Made by a program: the position numbers and the translations under genes. Shown here piece by piece: positions 1 to 8,160 of a stretch of 41,666 nt of DNA (its first letter is position 1; every line of letters starts with the position of its first letter). Under the pieces are notes generated by a model. That model did not search any database. It saw only the letters and a program-made list of their open reading frames with translations, and was not told the origin of the DNA. The DNA comes from Lachnospiraceae bacterium (GTDB lineage: Bacteria > Bacillota > Clostridia > Lachnospirales > Lachnospiraceae), in NCBI GenBank assembly GCA_024694055.1, contig JAILKC010000074.1:1-41666 (forward strand). Direction: 5' to 3'.

Positions 1-1
1 T

Positions 2-379
2 ACAGATTCTTTGCTCGCACAGGTTGAAGATATCGTAGGTCATTATATCGGCCTTACCAATAATAAATATGACGAGATGATGGGTTCGCTCCAGGAGTGT
101 TATGAACTCGTAAGAGCCAACAGAGCGGAGCTTATTCATACTGCGGTTGATGATACAGGACTTAATGTTGAGGATTTTATCAGCGAGAGTACTGAGGCTG
201 CAGAAGCAGTCAGATCCGGACAGGGTGTGGATGTGCATCCTCAGACCGGTTCTGTTAGCAGTGTTGCTGCAGAACCTAGGGTTGATACATCAGCTACAGC
301 ACCTGCAAGTGCTTCGGCTGACCTTAAAGATTCGTCGGATGATACCGATGGAGGCTTTATAAATCTTGATCTTATATAG
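2..379 (+). CDS. C-terminal end of an unknown protein (partial, runs off window start)
   Basis: The reading frame is open to the first base, so this is almost certainly the tail of a longer gene; the TTG at 11 is just an internal codon that could be mistaken for a start. The visible part has a mostly helical, charged first half and a low-complexity second half rich in Ala, Ser, Thr and Asp, ending in a short acidic tail. I do not recognise the family. A good hairpin terminator lies about 20 bases after the stop, so it closes its own transcription unit and is probably unrelated to the amidase operon that follows. Confidence 0.6.
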   Translation, partial: TDSLLAQVEDIVGHYIGLTNNKYDEMMGSLQECYELVRANRAELIHTAVDDTGLNVEDFISESTEAAEAVRSGQGVDVHPQTGSVSSVAAEPRVDTSATAPASASADLKDSSDDTDGGFINLDLI

Positions 380-400
380 GATGACCGATTGGCTTATTGA

Positions 401-425
401 GGGCTGTATATTACAGCCCTTTTTT
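401..425 (+). terminator. Rho-independent terminator
   Basis: GGGCTGTA and TACAGCCC form an 8-bp stem with a tiny loop, followed directly by a run of six Ts. It ends the unknown gene upstream and separates it from the amidase gene that starts at 458. Confidence 0.85.
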
Positions 426-457
426 CGTAGAATACATATTTTACATAAGGGGAATAT

Positions 458-1684
458 ATGACGGTTGTAGTTATCGATCCGGGACATGGTGGGGACAATC
501 TCGGCGGCCATACCGATGAGTTTATAGAGCAGGAACTCACATTAAAAGTTGCCAATGTCATGTATGATCGACTGAAACAATATGATGATGTTGAAGTATA
601 TCTGACTCGTGACAACAATACAGATCCGGACTTAAGCCGTAAGGACAGAGCGAAAATAGCTGCAGATCATAATGCGGATCTTTTTATATCGCTGCATTTT
701 AATATGTCTGAGAATCATGATCTGTACGGAGCGGAAGTCTGGACTTCGGCTTTTGGTGAGTATTATGAAAAAGGTGCATCCTTTGCATCCATTGTTATGG
801 ATTCCCTGCACGGAGAACTCGGATTTTTTGATCGTGGTATCAAGACGCGTATCGGCGATGACGGAACGGACTATTACGGCATCATCAAATACGGAACAGA
901 GCTTAACATCCCTTCTGTTATCATAGAGCATTGTCATATGGATGAGAGTCGTGACTATGATTTTTTACACGAGCATGGTGAGGACTCTTACACGATACTC
1001 GGACAGGCCGATGCGGACTGTGTTGCCAAGTATTTTAGGCTTTCTTCTTCAAGCCTTGGGTTGGACTATTCTTCATATGAGGCTCCGGTGTTAAGTGCTT
1101 ATGAGCCAGTGCTTCCCGATGATACTGCACCTGAGACATGTGAAATAGAATTGCTGGATGCAGATACGGTATCAGGTACGGCACTTGTGCGTATGAATGC
1201 TTCAGATTCGGATTCGATCATACAGTATTACAGATATTCACTGGACGGCGGTGTGAGTTTTACCAAACTTTTACCATGGAATGATGACATAGAGGCCGGG
1301 CAGTCATGTGAAAAGGATAACGTTAATGCCTCCATTGAGCTTGCCCCGGGTAAAGAGTCCGAACTGATAGTCAGGGTATACAACAGATATGATAAGTATA
1401 CAGACAGCAATCTTATTGTTTTGCCGGCTGCAGAGATAAAGGAACAGGAGACTGAGACGGCACAGTCAGCCGATTCTGTTGATGAAGATGACCTTAAAGC
1501 TTCAGAATATGATGAGATAGTTGCTGTGCCGGGCGAATTGGGTGCTGCAAAGGGATCATATAATGGATTGTTGATATCCGGTGCAGCGATAGTTATATGT
1601 ATAGCGGCGCTTTTGACGGTGATACTTGTTTTGGTATCTTCAAGCCGCAGAAGGAAAAAGCGAAAAAGACGCAGGAGATATTAG
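458..1684 (+). CDS. N-acetylmuramoyl-L-alanine amidase (Amidase_3) with C-terminal membrane anchor
   Basis: Zinc amidase that cleaves the bond between N-acetylmuramic acid and L-alanine of peptidoglycan. The Amidase_3 fold fills residues 1-195: DPGHGG (first His ligand), the Glu in EQELTLKVA, SLHFN (second His) and IIEHCHMD (catalytic Glu). Residues about 220-330 look like a beta-sandwich domain (RYSLDGGVSF), then an acidic linker, a hydrophobic helix at about 372-394 and a strongly basic tail of Arg and Lys. Start: ATG at 458 after AAGGGG with 5-base spacing; an in-frame stop at 446-448 rules out a longer N-terminus. Oddity: no signal peptide, since the catalytic strand begins at residue 2, yet the C-terminus looks like a surface anchor. 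First gene of a tight run continuing to 5911 or 6692. Confidence 0.9.
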   Translation: MTVVVIDPGHGGDNLGGHTDEFIEQELTLKVANVMYDRLKQYDDVEVYLTRDNNTDPDLSRKDRAKIAADHNADLFISLHFNMSENHDLYGAEVWTSAFGEYYEKGASFASIVMDSLHGELGFFDRGIKTRIGDDGTDYYGIIKYGTELNIPSVIIEHCHMDESRDYDFLHEHGEDSYTILGQADADCVAKYFRLSSSSLGLDYSSYEAPVLSAYEPVLPDDTAPETCEIELLDADTVSGTALVRMNASDSDSIIQYYRYSLDGGVSFTKLLPWNDDIEAGQSCEKDNVNASIELAPGKESELIVRVYNRYDKYTDSNLIVLPAAEIKEQETETAQSADSVDEDDLKASEYDEIVAVPGELGAAKGSYNGLLISGAAIVICIAALLTVILVLVSSSRRRKKRKRRRRY

Positions 1685-1690
1685 AGATTC

Positions 1691-2266
1691 ATGGATTTTT
1701 TATACAAGAAGCAGCCAAAAGGAACATTTGAATATGCTTCATATAGGAGAAAGATCGACATATGTGTCATGATCATCATGTTTTTACTGGCGCTTGGACT
1801 ATATGTGATCGGTCGAGTATCTACGGGAAGTAACAGGAACATTCTTACCATAGTTGCGGTGCTTGGACTTCTGCCTGCAAGCAAGATGGTGGTAGATGTA
1901 GTTATGTGTTTTAAGGTGCGTCAATGTGATGTGACATTTAAAGAGCGTATAGACAGCGAGGTAGGTGCGCTTACCGGAATGTATAATATGTATTTTACAT
2001 CTTATGACCGCAATTTTATGCTTGCGCATCTGGTCATCACTTCTGATTCAGTGATAGGCTGTTCGACTGCAGGCTCGTTTGATGAAAAAGCTTTTTCTGC
2101 GCATTTGCAGGATCTTCTTTTGAAAGAAGGGATTAAAAATGTGCTTATCAAAGTATTTACTGATGAAGATAAGTATATAACCAGACTTAGGGAACTTAAC
2201 TTAAGTGATCAGGATAAGTCGCCTAATCCCGATATATACAGACTGATATATAATGTAACACTTTAG
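1691..2266 (+). CDS. Unknown protein with two N-terminal membrane helices
   Basis: 191 aa, family not recognised. Two hydrophobic segments are visible, at about residues 22-44 (VMIIMFLLALGLYVIGRV) and 50-75 (ILTIVAVLGLLPASKMVV), followed by a soluble domain of roughly 115 residues that is probably cytoplasmic. There are no recognisable catalytic motifs. It begins 6 bases after the amidase stop and ends 9 bases before the radical SAM start, so it is surely cotranscribed with both. Its place next to a cell-wall amidase might suggest an envelope role, but that is inference only. Confidence 0.75.
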   Translation: MDFLYKKQPKGTFEYASYRRKIDICVMIIMFLLALGLYVIGRVSTGSNRNILTIVAVLGLLPASKMVVDVVMCFKVRQCDVTFKERIDSEVGALTGMYNMYFTSYDRNFMLAHLVITSDSVIGCSTAGSFDEKAFSAHLQDLLLKEGIKNVLIKVFTDEDKYITRLRELNLSDQDKSPNPDIYRLIYNVTL

Positions 2267-2275
2267 GATAAAGAT

Positions 2276-4147
2276 ATGAACAGACTCGCTTTGTCGGACC
2301 GTATACTTATGCAGGTTGATAAGCCTGCTAGATATATCGGCAATGAGATTAACAGCGTAATCAAGAATAAAGATGAAGTAGATATCCGTTTTGCCGTCTG
2401 CTTTCCCGATGTATATGAGATAGGTATGAGTCATCTTGGGTTGCAGATACTCTATGGTATGTTTAACGAGTATGAGGATGTCTGGTGCGAGAGGGTATTT
2501 TCTCCTTGGACAGACTTGGATCCGATCATGAGGAGAGACAATATCCCCCTTTTTATGCTGGAAAGCCAGGAGCCCGTGCGGGAGGCGGACTTTCTTGGTA
2601 TAACGATCCAGTATGAGATGTGCTATACCAATATACTTCAGGTTTTGGATCTGTCAGGAATTCCACTTCGAGCATGCGACAGAGGCGAAGATGATCCTAT
2701 TGTGATAGGCGGAGGGCCATGCACATACAATCCGGAGCCGATCGCAGATTTTTTCGACATGTTCTATATCGGCGAAGGAGAGACGAAGTACAGGGAACTC
2801 TTTGACGTATATAAAGAAAACAAAAAAGTACATGGCACCAGAGAAGATTTTCTGATCAAAGCTGCAGGTGTTCACGGCATCTATGTTCCGAAATTCTATG
2901 ATGTCACGTACAAAAAAGACGGCACAATAGAAAGTTTTGCTCCGAATCGCCCCGGTGTTCCGGCAAAAATTGATAAGGAGATAGTACGTGATCTGTCAGG
3001 TGCATATTATATTGACAAGCCTGTTGTGCCTTTTACGAAGGTCACGCAGGACAGAGTGGTGCTCGAGATACAGAGAGGCTGTATAAGAGGCTGCAGATTC
3101 TGTCAGGCAGGGCAGTTATATCGTCCCGTAAGAGAAAGAGACCTTGATTTTTTAAAGGAAAGAGCTTTGACACTTCTTAATAATACGGGACATGAAGAGA
3201 TATCTTTGAGTTCTCTGAGTTCAAGCGATTATTCCAATCTTGAAGCACTTGTGGACTTTCTTATAGATGAGTGTAAGAGCAGATCAGTAAATATATCTCT
3301 GCCATCGCTTCGTATAGATAATTTCTCCGTGGACGCGATGAGTAAGGTTCAGGATGTTAAGAAGAGTTCCATCACATTTGCTCCTGAAGCGGGCTCACAG
3401 CGTATGAGGGACGTTATCAACAAAGGCATTACGGAAAAACATATTCTCCGCGGTGCAAGAATGGCTTTTGAAGCCGGCTGGACCAGGATCAAACTCTATT
3501 TTATGCTTGGTCTTCCCGGTGAAGAAACAGAGGATATCGAAGAGATAGCCGTGTTGTCCGATAAGATCGCCAGAGAGTTTTTTGATGCCGTTCCCAAAGA
3601 TAAAAGAGTCAATGGACCGGTACAGATAGTTACGAGTACGTCGTTCTTTGTTCCCAAACCATTTACGGCATTCCAGTGGGCTCCACAGGATACCAAGGAA
3701 TCATTTAAGGAAAAGGCATACATACTCAGGCAGGCCGTTATTCGTCAGCTTAATCAGAAGAGGATCCAGTACAACTGGCACGAGACTGATGTGAGTGTGC
3801 TTGAAGGGATCCTTGCAAGAGGCGACAGAAAACTGTGTGATGCGATCGAACTTGCATATAAAAAAGGCTGCATGTATGATGCGTGGAGCGACACGTACAG
3901 AGATGATCTCTGGATGGAGAGCTTTGATGAATGTGGTATAGATATAAGTTTTTACACCACGAGAGAAAGGAGCCTTGATGAGATATTCCCCTGGGATTTC
4001 TTATCATGCGGTGTGAATAAGGAGTTCCTTAAGGCAGAATGGCTGCGCTCCAAGGAAGGTATGGTCACACCCAACTGTGCCGATAAATGCAGTGGTTGCG
4101 GTGCAGGCAGTTACGGCGTCGGTATATGTATAAAAAAGAGTTCTTAG
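2276..4147 (+). CDS. Radical SAM protein of the TIGR03960 family
   Basis: 623 aa. The central radical SAM domain carries the cluster motif CIRGCRFC (CxxxCxxC) near residues 268-275; the N-terminal third resembles a B12-binding-type domain, as is usual for TIGR03960. The C-terminus has a second Cys cluster, CADKCSGCG, suggesting an additional Fe-S site. The biochemical substrate of this family is, to my knowledge, not established; it is regularly found beside TIGR03936 and an RNase E/G gene, exactly as here, which suggests an RNA- or ribosome-related modification. Start at ATG 2276 with a weak AGGAT-type ribosome site, 9 bases after the preceding stop. Confidence 0.9.
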   Translation: MNRLALSDRILMQVDKPARYIGNEINSVIKNKDEVDIRFAVCFPDVYEIGMSHLGLQILYGMFNEYEDVWCERVFSPWTDLDPIMRRDNIPLFMLESQEPVREADFLGITIQYEMCYTNILQVLDLSGIPLRACDRGEDDPIVIGGGPCTYNPEPIADFFDMFYIGEGETKYRELFDVYKENKKVHGTREDFLIKAAGVHGIYVPKFYDVTYKKDGTIESFAPNRPGVPAKIDKEIVRDLSGAYYIDKPVVPFTKVTQDRVVLEIQRGCIRGCRFCQAGQLYRPVRERDLDFLKERALTLLNNTGHEEISLSSLSSSDYSNLEALVDFLIDECKSRSVNISLPSLRIDNFSVDAMSKVQDVKKSSITFAPEAGSQRMRDVINKGITEKHILRGARMAFEAGWTRIKLYFMLGLPGEETEDIEEIAVLSDKIAREFFDAVPKDKRVNGPVQIVTSTSFFVPKPFTAFQWAPQDTKESFKEKAYILRQAVIRQLNQKRIQYNWHETDVSVLEGILARGDRKLCDAIELAYKKGCMYDAWSDTYRDDLWMESFDECGIDISFYTTRERSLDEIFPWDFLSCGVNKEFLKAEWLRSKEGMVTPNCADKCSGCGAGSYGVGICIKKSS

Positions 4148-4177
4148 TTATGGTGGTATCATACGGGTATATTTCGG

Positions 4178-4897
4178 ATGAAACTTAGAATAAAGTTTTC
4201 CAAGCATGGTCCGGTCAAATATATAGGACATCTGGATTTCATGCGATACTTTCAAAAGTGCATAAGAAGAGCAAAGGTTGATATCGCATATTCGAAGGGT
4301 TTTTCGCCTCACCAGATCATGAGTTTTGCATTGGCGCTGGGAGTTGGGGTTGAGACTGACGGAGATTATCTTGATATTGAAGTCAATTCCATGGACAGTA
4401 CGCAGGCAGTTATGGACAGTCTTAATGAGACCATGGCTGACGGTGTCAGGGTGGAGAATGTCGTGGCCCTTAAGGATTATACTCCCAATGCGATGAGCAG
4501 CGTTTCTGCAGCGGGCTACAGACTGATACCCAAAGAGGGCGTATATGCAAGCGATGTGGTAAAGGCATGTGATATGGTCCTTGGAAAGGACGAAATAATT
4601 GTTGCCAAAGAGAATAAAAAAGCCAAGAAAAAGGGCAAGGCCGTAGAGGGTGTCAATGATATTATATATACGGACATCAAGGATCATATATATGAATGCA
4701 GTATGACGGAGAATGAACTTTACTGTCTTGTAGATGCTTCCAGTGCCGGCAACGTAAGACCCTTGCTTTTGCTTGATGCCATATACAGTGAAGTGGGAGA
4801 GACACTTGACCCGCTTGATATCCAGGTGATACGTACGGATACATATACGGGTGTATATGGTGATGACAGAGGACTCGTTCCGTTGGACATGGTATAG
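4178..4897 (+). CDS. TIGR03936 / DUF2344 radical-SAM-linked protein
   Basis: 239 aa. The opening block (KFSKHGPVKYIGHLDFMR) and the GFSPHQ motif are hallmarks of the DUF2344 family, which is either fused to or encoded next to TIGR03960 radical SAM proteins. It has no Cys cluster and is likely the partner or substrate-binding subunit of the upstream enzyme. The middle (about 150-165) is an unusually Lys-rich stretch that could contact RNA. It starts 30 bases after the radical SAM gene and is followed after 24 bases by the RNase G-like gene. Role is inferred from family context; no reaction is known to me. Confidence 0.88.
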   Translation: MKLRIKFSKHGPVKYIGHLDFMRYFQKCIRRAKVDIAYSKGFSPHQIMSFALALGVGVETDGDYLDIEVNSMDSTQAVMDSLNETMADGVRVENVVALKDYTPNAMSSVSAAGYRLIPKEGVYASDVVKACDMVLGKDEIIVAKENKKAKKKGKAVEGVNDIIYTDIKDHIYECSMTENELYCLVDASSAGNVRPLLLLDAIYSEVGETLDPLDIQVIRTDTYTGVYGDDRGLVPLDMV

Positions 4898-4921
4898 CAT
4901 TTGCTGATAGGAGTACACGTT

Positions 4922-5911
4922 ATGATCAAAAATGCGGTTGTATGCACCTATTACAAGAAAAAGATACTTTGCCTGTATATTAATGACGGCGTTGTTCAGG
5001 ACATGAATATGTATGACGACTGTGAAGTTCATCTTAAGAGTGTATATATCGGCAAGGTAAAGAATATTGTCAAGAACATTCAGGCTGCCTTTGTGGAGGT
5101 TGCACCGGGTGTTGTGTGTTTTCTAAAGCTTGAGAATCTCGATAAGATCAATGTGCTTAACAGGAATCGTGATAAGGCGGATTTAAGACAAGGCGATGAG
5201 ATCCTCGTTCAGATATCCAAGGGTGCGGTAAAAGATAAGGCGCCTGTATGTACCGGCAGAATAAAGCTACCGGCGGATATTTTAAGAGATGTTTTGACCA
5301 AGGCTCCGATGAGGACCTGTTATAGCGTATTATATGGACAACAGAGCCCATTTCTTGCATTTTTTGATAAGATTGCAGGGGAGAAGATAAGCAAGATCAC
5401 CTGTGTGGATGACGATCTGTATCAGGAAGTCGATGCATATCTTGCCGGTAAAGGTGATGAAAAACTAAGAGCCAAGTTAAATCAGTATTCGGATCCGGAT
5501 TATCCGCTCAATAAGCTTTATAAGATCGACAGCCTTATTGCAGAGCTTACCGGAAGAGTGGTATGGTTAAAAAGCGGTGCCAATATAGTTATCGATTATA
5601 CCGAAGCTATGACTGTTATAGATGTCAACAGCGCTAAATCAATCATTGACAGACATGATGATCATATATACAGAGTCAACGCTGAAGCCGCTTTGGAGGC
5701 TTTCAGACAGATAAGATTGCGTAATCTTTCCGGCATGATACTTATAGACTTTATCAATGATGACAAAGAGGGGACCGACAGACTCATAGAATATGTAAAG
5801 GAACTTGCTGCATCGGATCCGGCCGGCTGCCATTATGTGGATCTGACCGGGCTTGGTATAGCGGAATTTACGAGGACCAAACAAGGTCATCCGATATATG
5901 AGTTGCTTTAA
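4922..5911 (+). CDS. rng: RNase E/G family ribonuclease, short form
   Basis: 329 aa from ATG 4922, chosen because TAGGAG lies 8 bases upstream; an upstream in-frame TTG at 4901 lacks a ribosome site. An S1-like segment is seen near residues 35-110 (VYIGKVKNIV, AAFVEV). The catalytic region includes RVVWLKSGANIVID, the first metal-binding Asp in MTVIDVNSA and the second in LIDFI. The protein stops at GIAEFTRTKQG, where RNase E/G proteins normally continue into a zinc-link CPxC motif and a small C-terminal domain (E. coli RNase G is 489 aa), so the tetramerising zinc link is missing. Expected role: maturation or turnover of RNA (single-strand endonuclease). Cotranscribed with the two radical-SAM-associated genes. 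Confidence 0.85.
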   Translation: MIKNAVVCTYYKKKILCLYINDGVVQDMNMYDDCEVHLKSVYIGKVKNIVKNIQAAFVEVAPGVVCFLKLENLDKINVLNRNRDKADLRQGDEILVQISKGAVKDKAPVCTGRIKLPADILRDVLTKAPMRTCYSVLYGQQSPFLAFFDKIAGEKISKITCVDDDLYQEVDAYLAGKGDEKLRAKLNQYSDPDYPLNKLYKIDSLIAELTGRVVWLKSGANIVIDYTEAMTVIDVNSAKSIIDRHDDHIYRVNAEAALEAFRQIRLRNLSGMILIDFINDDKEGTDRLIEYVKELAASDPAGCHYVDLTGLGIAEFTRTKQGHPIYELL

Positions 5912-5945
5912 CGAATAAGAGGAATTTGAAAGGAACGAACATATA

Positions 5946-6692
5946 ATGAAAAAAGAAAATGCCAAGGTAATGGTGCATGTTGAGAATCTTCGTAAGGATT
6001 TTGATGCGCTTGAAGTTATAAAGGATGTCAGTCTTGACGTATATGAGGGCGAAGTGGTTGTGCTTTTGGGCCCGTCAGGAAGCGGCAAGTCTACTTTCCT
6101 TTGCTGTATCAACAGACTGGTTGAGGCGACATCGGGTACCATCATAGTAGACGGAATTGATATCATGGATAAACACACCAATATCAATAAAGCCAGAGAA
6201 AATATAGGTATGGTGTTCCAACATTTCAATCTGTTCAACAACAAAAAGGTCATAGAGAATATCATGTTGGCTCCTGTAGAACTTAAGATCATGTCAAAGG
6301 ATGAGGCGAGAAAAAAAGCTTTGTATCTGCTTGACAGAGTAGGACTTGCAGATAAGGCAGACGTATATCCATCACAATTATCAGGCGGTCAAAAGCAGAG
6401 AGTGGCGATAGCCAGGGCGCTTGCAATGAATCCAGACCTTATCCTCTTTGATGAGCCTACCTCAGCGCTGGATCCCGAGATGGTCGGAGAAGTGCTTGAT
6501 GTCATGAAAGAACTTGCTCAGGCAGGCATGACCATGATAGTTGTCACACATGAGATCGGATTTGCCAGAGAGGTGGCTGACAGGATTGTATTCATGGATG
6601 GCGGTTATATCGTAGAACAGGGTACACCGGAAGAAGTCCTGGGCAATCCCAAAGAAAAGCGTACGATAGACTTCCTCAATAAAGTGTTGTAA
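5946..6692 (+). CDS. Polar amino acid ABC transporter ATP-binding protein (GlnQ/HisP type)
   Basis: 248 aa ATPase with all expected motifs: Walker [11 protein letters not shown]-loop (MVFQHFNLF), signature LSGGQKQR, Walker [13 protein letters not shown] and switch His in VVTHEIGFA. The sequence style is that of the polar amino acid uptake family (GlnQ, ArtP). It would power import of an amino acid at the inner face of the membrane. No permease or binding-protein gene is adjacent, so partners must be encoded elsewhere. It begins 34 bases after the RNase G-like gene behind AAAGGA and may be the last gene of that unit; the next gene is on the other strand. Confidence 0.92.
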   Translation: MKKENAKVMVHVENLRKDFDALEVIKDVSLDVYEGEVVVLLGPSGSGKSTFLCCINRLVEATSGTIIVDGIDIMDKHTNINKARENIGMVFQHFNLFNNKKVIENIMLAPVELKIMSKDEARKKALYLLDRVGLADKADVYPSQLSGGQKQRVAIARALAMNPDLILFDEPTSALDPEMVGEVLDVMKELAQAGMTMIVVTHEIGFAREVADRIVFMDGGYIVEQGTPEEVLGNPKEKRTIDFLNKVL

Positions 6693-6780
6693 ATATACTA
6701 TGATTGTGTTTAGACGCACTTTGTGTATTCAAATAGCTGAGTTTTTGCCGCGGAAGAAATGAATAATCGCTTTTAAATAA

Positions 6781-6825
6781 AAGCCCTTCGTGAAAGCTTC
6801 GTAAGGAAGTGTACCCGAAGGGCTT
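6781..6825 (-). terminator. Terminator, likely for the minus-strand LysM gene
   Basis: AAGCCCTTCG (6781-6790) pairs perfectly with CGAAGGGCTT (6816-6825); the interior can form a small second hairpin (CTTC/GAAG). Read on the minus strand the stem is followed by TTTTATTT, so it fits best as the end of the LysM gene, but it may also stop plus-strand transcription from the ABC gene. Confidence 0.75.
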
Positions 6826-6832
6826 AAATTTA

Positions 6833-7207
6833 TTAATTGAATTCAGTGGAGTAGTAAGGGACGATGAGATATTCGCCTGCGTAGATGGCTGCGTCTTCGG
6901 CGAGGTGATTCGTGAATCGAATCTCATCTACGTGAGCTTCGACCGAGTCATAATGATCGTTGTATGATGAAGCGATGGATGTAAGAGTATCGCCCGGCAT
7001 GATCATGACACTCTTGTAATATCTGTAGTAGTGCTCTGTATCGAGGCTTTCGGCGTGAGAGAAGATACGGCCTGCTCCGAGCCCTATGAATACTCCGGAG
7101 ATAAGTATCGCGATCATGGCAGTAATAAATCTGAATAAACGCTGAGAATGTCTGCGGTTCTTCACCGGCCTGCCTGTAACTCTGGAAATATATACATGTC
7201 TTCTCAT
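6833..7207 (-). CDS. LysM-domain membrane protein, YneA-like SOS division inhibitor candidate
   Basis: 124 aa. Basic N-terminus, one membrane helix (FITAMIAILISGVFIGLGAG, about residues 27-46) and a C-terminal LysM-like domain (VMIMPGDTLTSIASSY ... GEYLIVPY, about 67-120). In Bacillus and relatives a protein of this size and layout, YneA, is encoded divergently from lexA and blocks cell division during DNA damage. The divergent position next to lexA, the consensus promoter at 7268-7296 and overlapping LexA-like boxes make the same role likely here. Start ATG with GGAGG-type site 8 bases upstream. Function is inferred from architecture and context; sequence identity to YneA is not claimed. Confidence 0.8.
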   Translation of the reverse strand: MRRHVYISRVTGRPVKNRRHSQRLFRFITAMIAILISGVFIGLGAGRIFSHAESLDTEHYYRYYKSVMIMPGDTLTSIASSYNDHYDSVEAHVDEIRFTNHLAEDAAIYAGEYLIVPYYSTEFN

Positions 7208-7229
7208 ATCTTATTGCCTCCGTAACAAT

Positions 7230-7257
7230 CGAACAAAGCGTTCGGAACAAATGTTTG
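7230..7257. promoter_or_regulatory. LexA-box-like sites between yneA-like gene and lexA
   Basis: The best site is GGAACAAATGTTTG at 7244-7257, which fits the Gram-positive LexA pattern (C/G)GAAC-N4-GTT(C/T)G. It overlaps a CGAAC...GTTCG palindrome at 7230-7244 that has 5 rather than 4 central bases. A weaker half-site, CGAACACTTATTTG, lies at 7275-7288 within the minus-strand promoter spacer. They sit just downstream of the -10 of the LysM gene, positioned to repress it. Confidence 0.65.
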
Positions 7258-7267
7258 CTATGATGAA

Positions 7268-7296
7268 ATTATATCGAACACTTATTTGGATGTCAA
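7268..7296 (-). promoter_or_regulatory. Sigma-A promoter of the yneA-like gene
   Basis: On the minus strand TTGACA (7296-7291) and TATAAT (7273-7268) are separated by exactly 17 bases: a perfect consensus promoter. The strength fits a gene held down by a repressor and released on DNA damage. Confidence 0.85.
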
Positions 7297-7349
7297 TAGC
7301 TTTTGCGAACATTTTTTCGAAATTTATATAAAAAACAGAACATTTTTTT

Positions 7350-7389
7350 GGAAAATATGTTTGCAAAGGGATGATTGCTGTGATAGAAT
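7350..7389 (+). promoter_or_regulatory. lexA promoter with overlapping LexA-like box
   Basis: TTGCAA (7361-7366), 17-base spacer, TAGAAT (7384-7389) preceded by TG at 7381-7382 (extended -10). The sequence GGAAAATATGTTTG at 7350-7363 resembles a LexA box and overlaps the -35, consistent with autorepression. Confidence 0.7.
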
Positions 7390-7474
7390 AATCTCAAAGA
7401 TAACGTGCAATCGCATGTTTTTGATTGGAAATACTTGTATTTTGGATACAGATTATTTGATATGGAGGTACATT

Positions 7475-8095
7475 ATGGCAGGACAGGGTATTACAGCTAA
7501 GCAACAGCAGATCTTGGACTATATTAAGAATGAGATACTTGATAAGGGATATCCGCCTACGGTCAGGGATATATGTGAAGCAGTCAATCTTAAGTCTACA
7601 TCTTCAGTATTTTCACATCTTGAGAGTCTTGAGAAGAAGGGATATATAAGAAGAGATCCTGCGAAGCCTCGTACTATTGAGATCATGGATGACAGTTTCA
7701 ATATGTTACGTACGGAGACCACCTCGCTTCCCGTCATTGGGACGGTCGCTGCGGGTGAGCCGATCCTTGCAGAACAGAATATAGTGAATTATTTCCCGGT
7801 TCCTTCGGATATGATCCCGAATGGAGAACCCAGTTTTATACTTAAGGTCAAGGGAGATTCGATGATCAATGCCGGAATATTTAACGGCGATCAGATATTT
7901 GTGCAGTGCTGTAATACGGCACGTAATGGTGATACCGTTGTAGCTCTGGTAGATGATTCGGCCACAGTCAAGACATTCTATAAAGAGCGTGGCCATATCA
8001 GACTTCAGCCTGAGAATGATACCATGGAACCCATCATAGTCGATGACTGTCAGATACTTGGCAAGGTATTCGGAGTATTCCGGCTATACCATTAA
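7475..8095 (+). CDS. lexA: LexA, SOS transcriptional repressor
   Basis: 206 aa. N-terminal winged helix (residues 1-70: KQQQILDYI, GYPPTVRDICEAV, GYIRRDPAKPR), cleavage region AAGEP with the Ala-Gly scissile bond near residue 91, serine of the Ser-Lys dyad in KGDSMINAGI and lysine in ATVKTFY. RecA-stimulated self-cleavage derepresses the SOS genes. The ATG at 7475 follows GGAGG with 6-base spacing; the longer in-frame N-terminus upstream has no homology and is not used. Divergent from the YneA-like gene, with shared regulatory region; the same type of box precedes the Y-family polymerase at 15.9 kb. Confidence 0.96.
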   Translation: MAGQGITAKQQQILDYIKNEILDKGYPPTVRDICEAVNLKSTSSVFSHLESLEKKGYIRRDPAKPRTIEIMDDSFNMLRTETTSLPVIGTVAAGEPILAEQNIVNYFPVPSDMIPNGEPSFILKVKGDSMINAGIFNGDQIFVQCCNTARNGDTVVALVDDSATVKTFYKERGHIRLQPENDTMEPIIVDDCQILGKVFGVFRLYH

Positions 8096-8160
8096 GAGGA
8101 TTTCATGTATTGAAAGTTATAATATAGATATTATTACCTTATAAAGGATAAAGGGGAAGT

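Noticed and set aside
4148-5032. Long open frame on the minus strand (about 294 codons) opposite the TIGR03936 and RNase G genes
   Set aside because: Low-complexity shadow of the plus-strand genes, with no recognisable domain; both plus-strand frames carry clear family motifs.
7230-7244. CGAAC...GTTCG palindrome as a full LexA box
   Set aside because: The centre is 5 bases, not 4, so it is listed only as an adjunct to the better site at 7244-7257.
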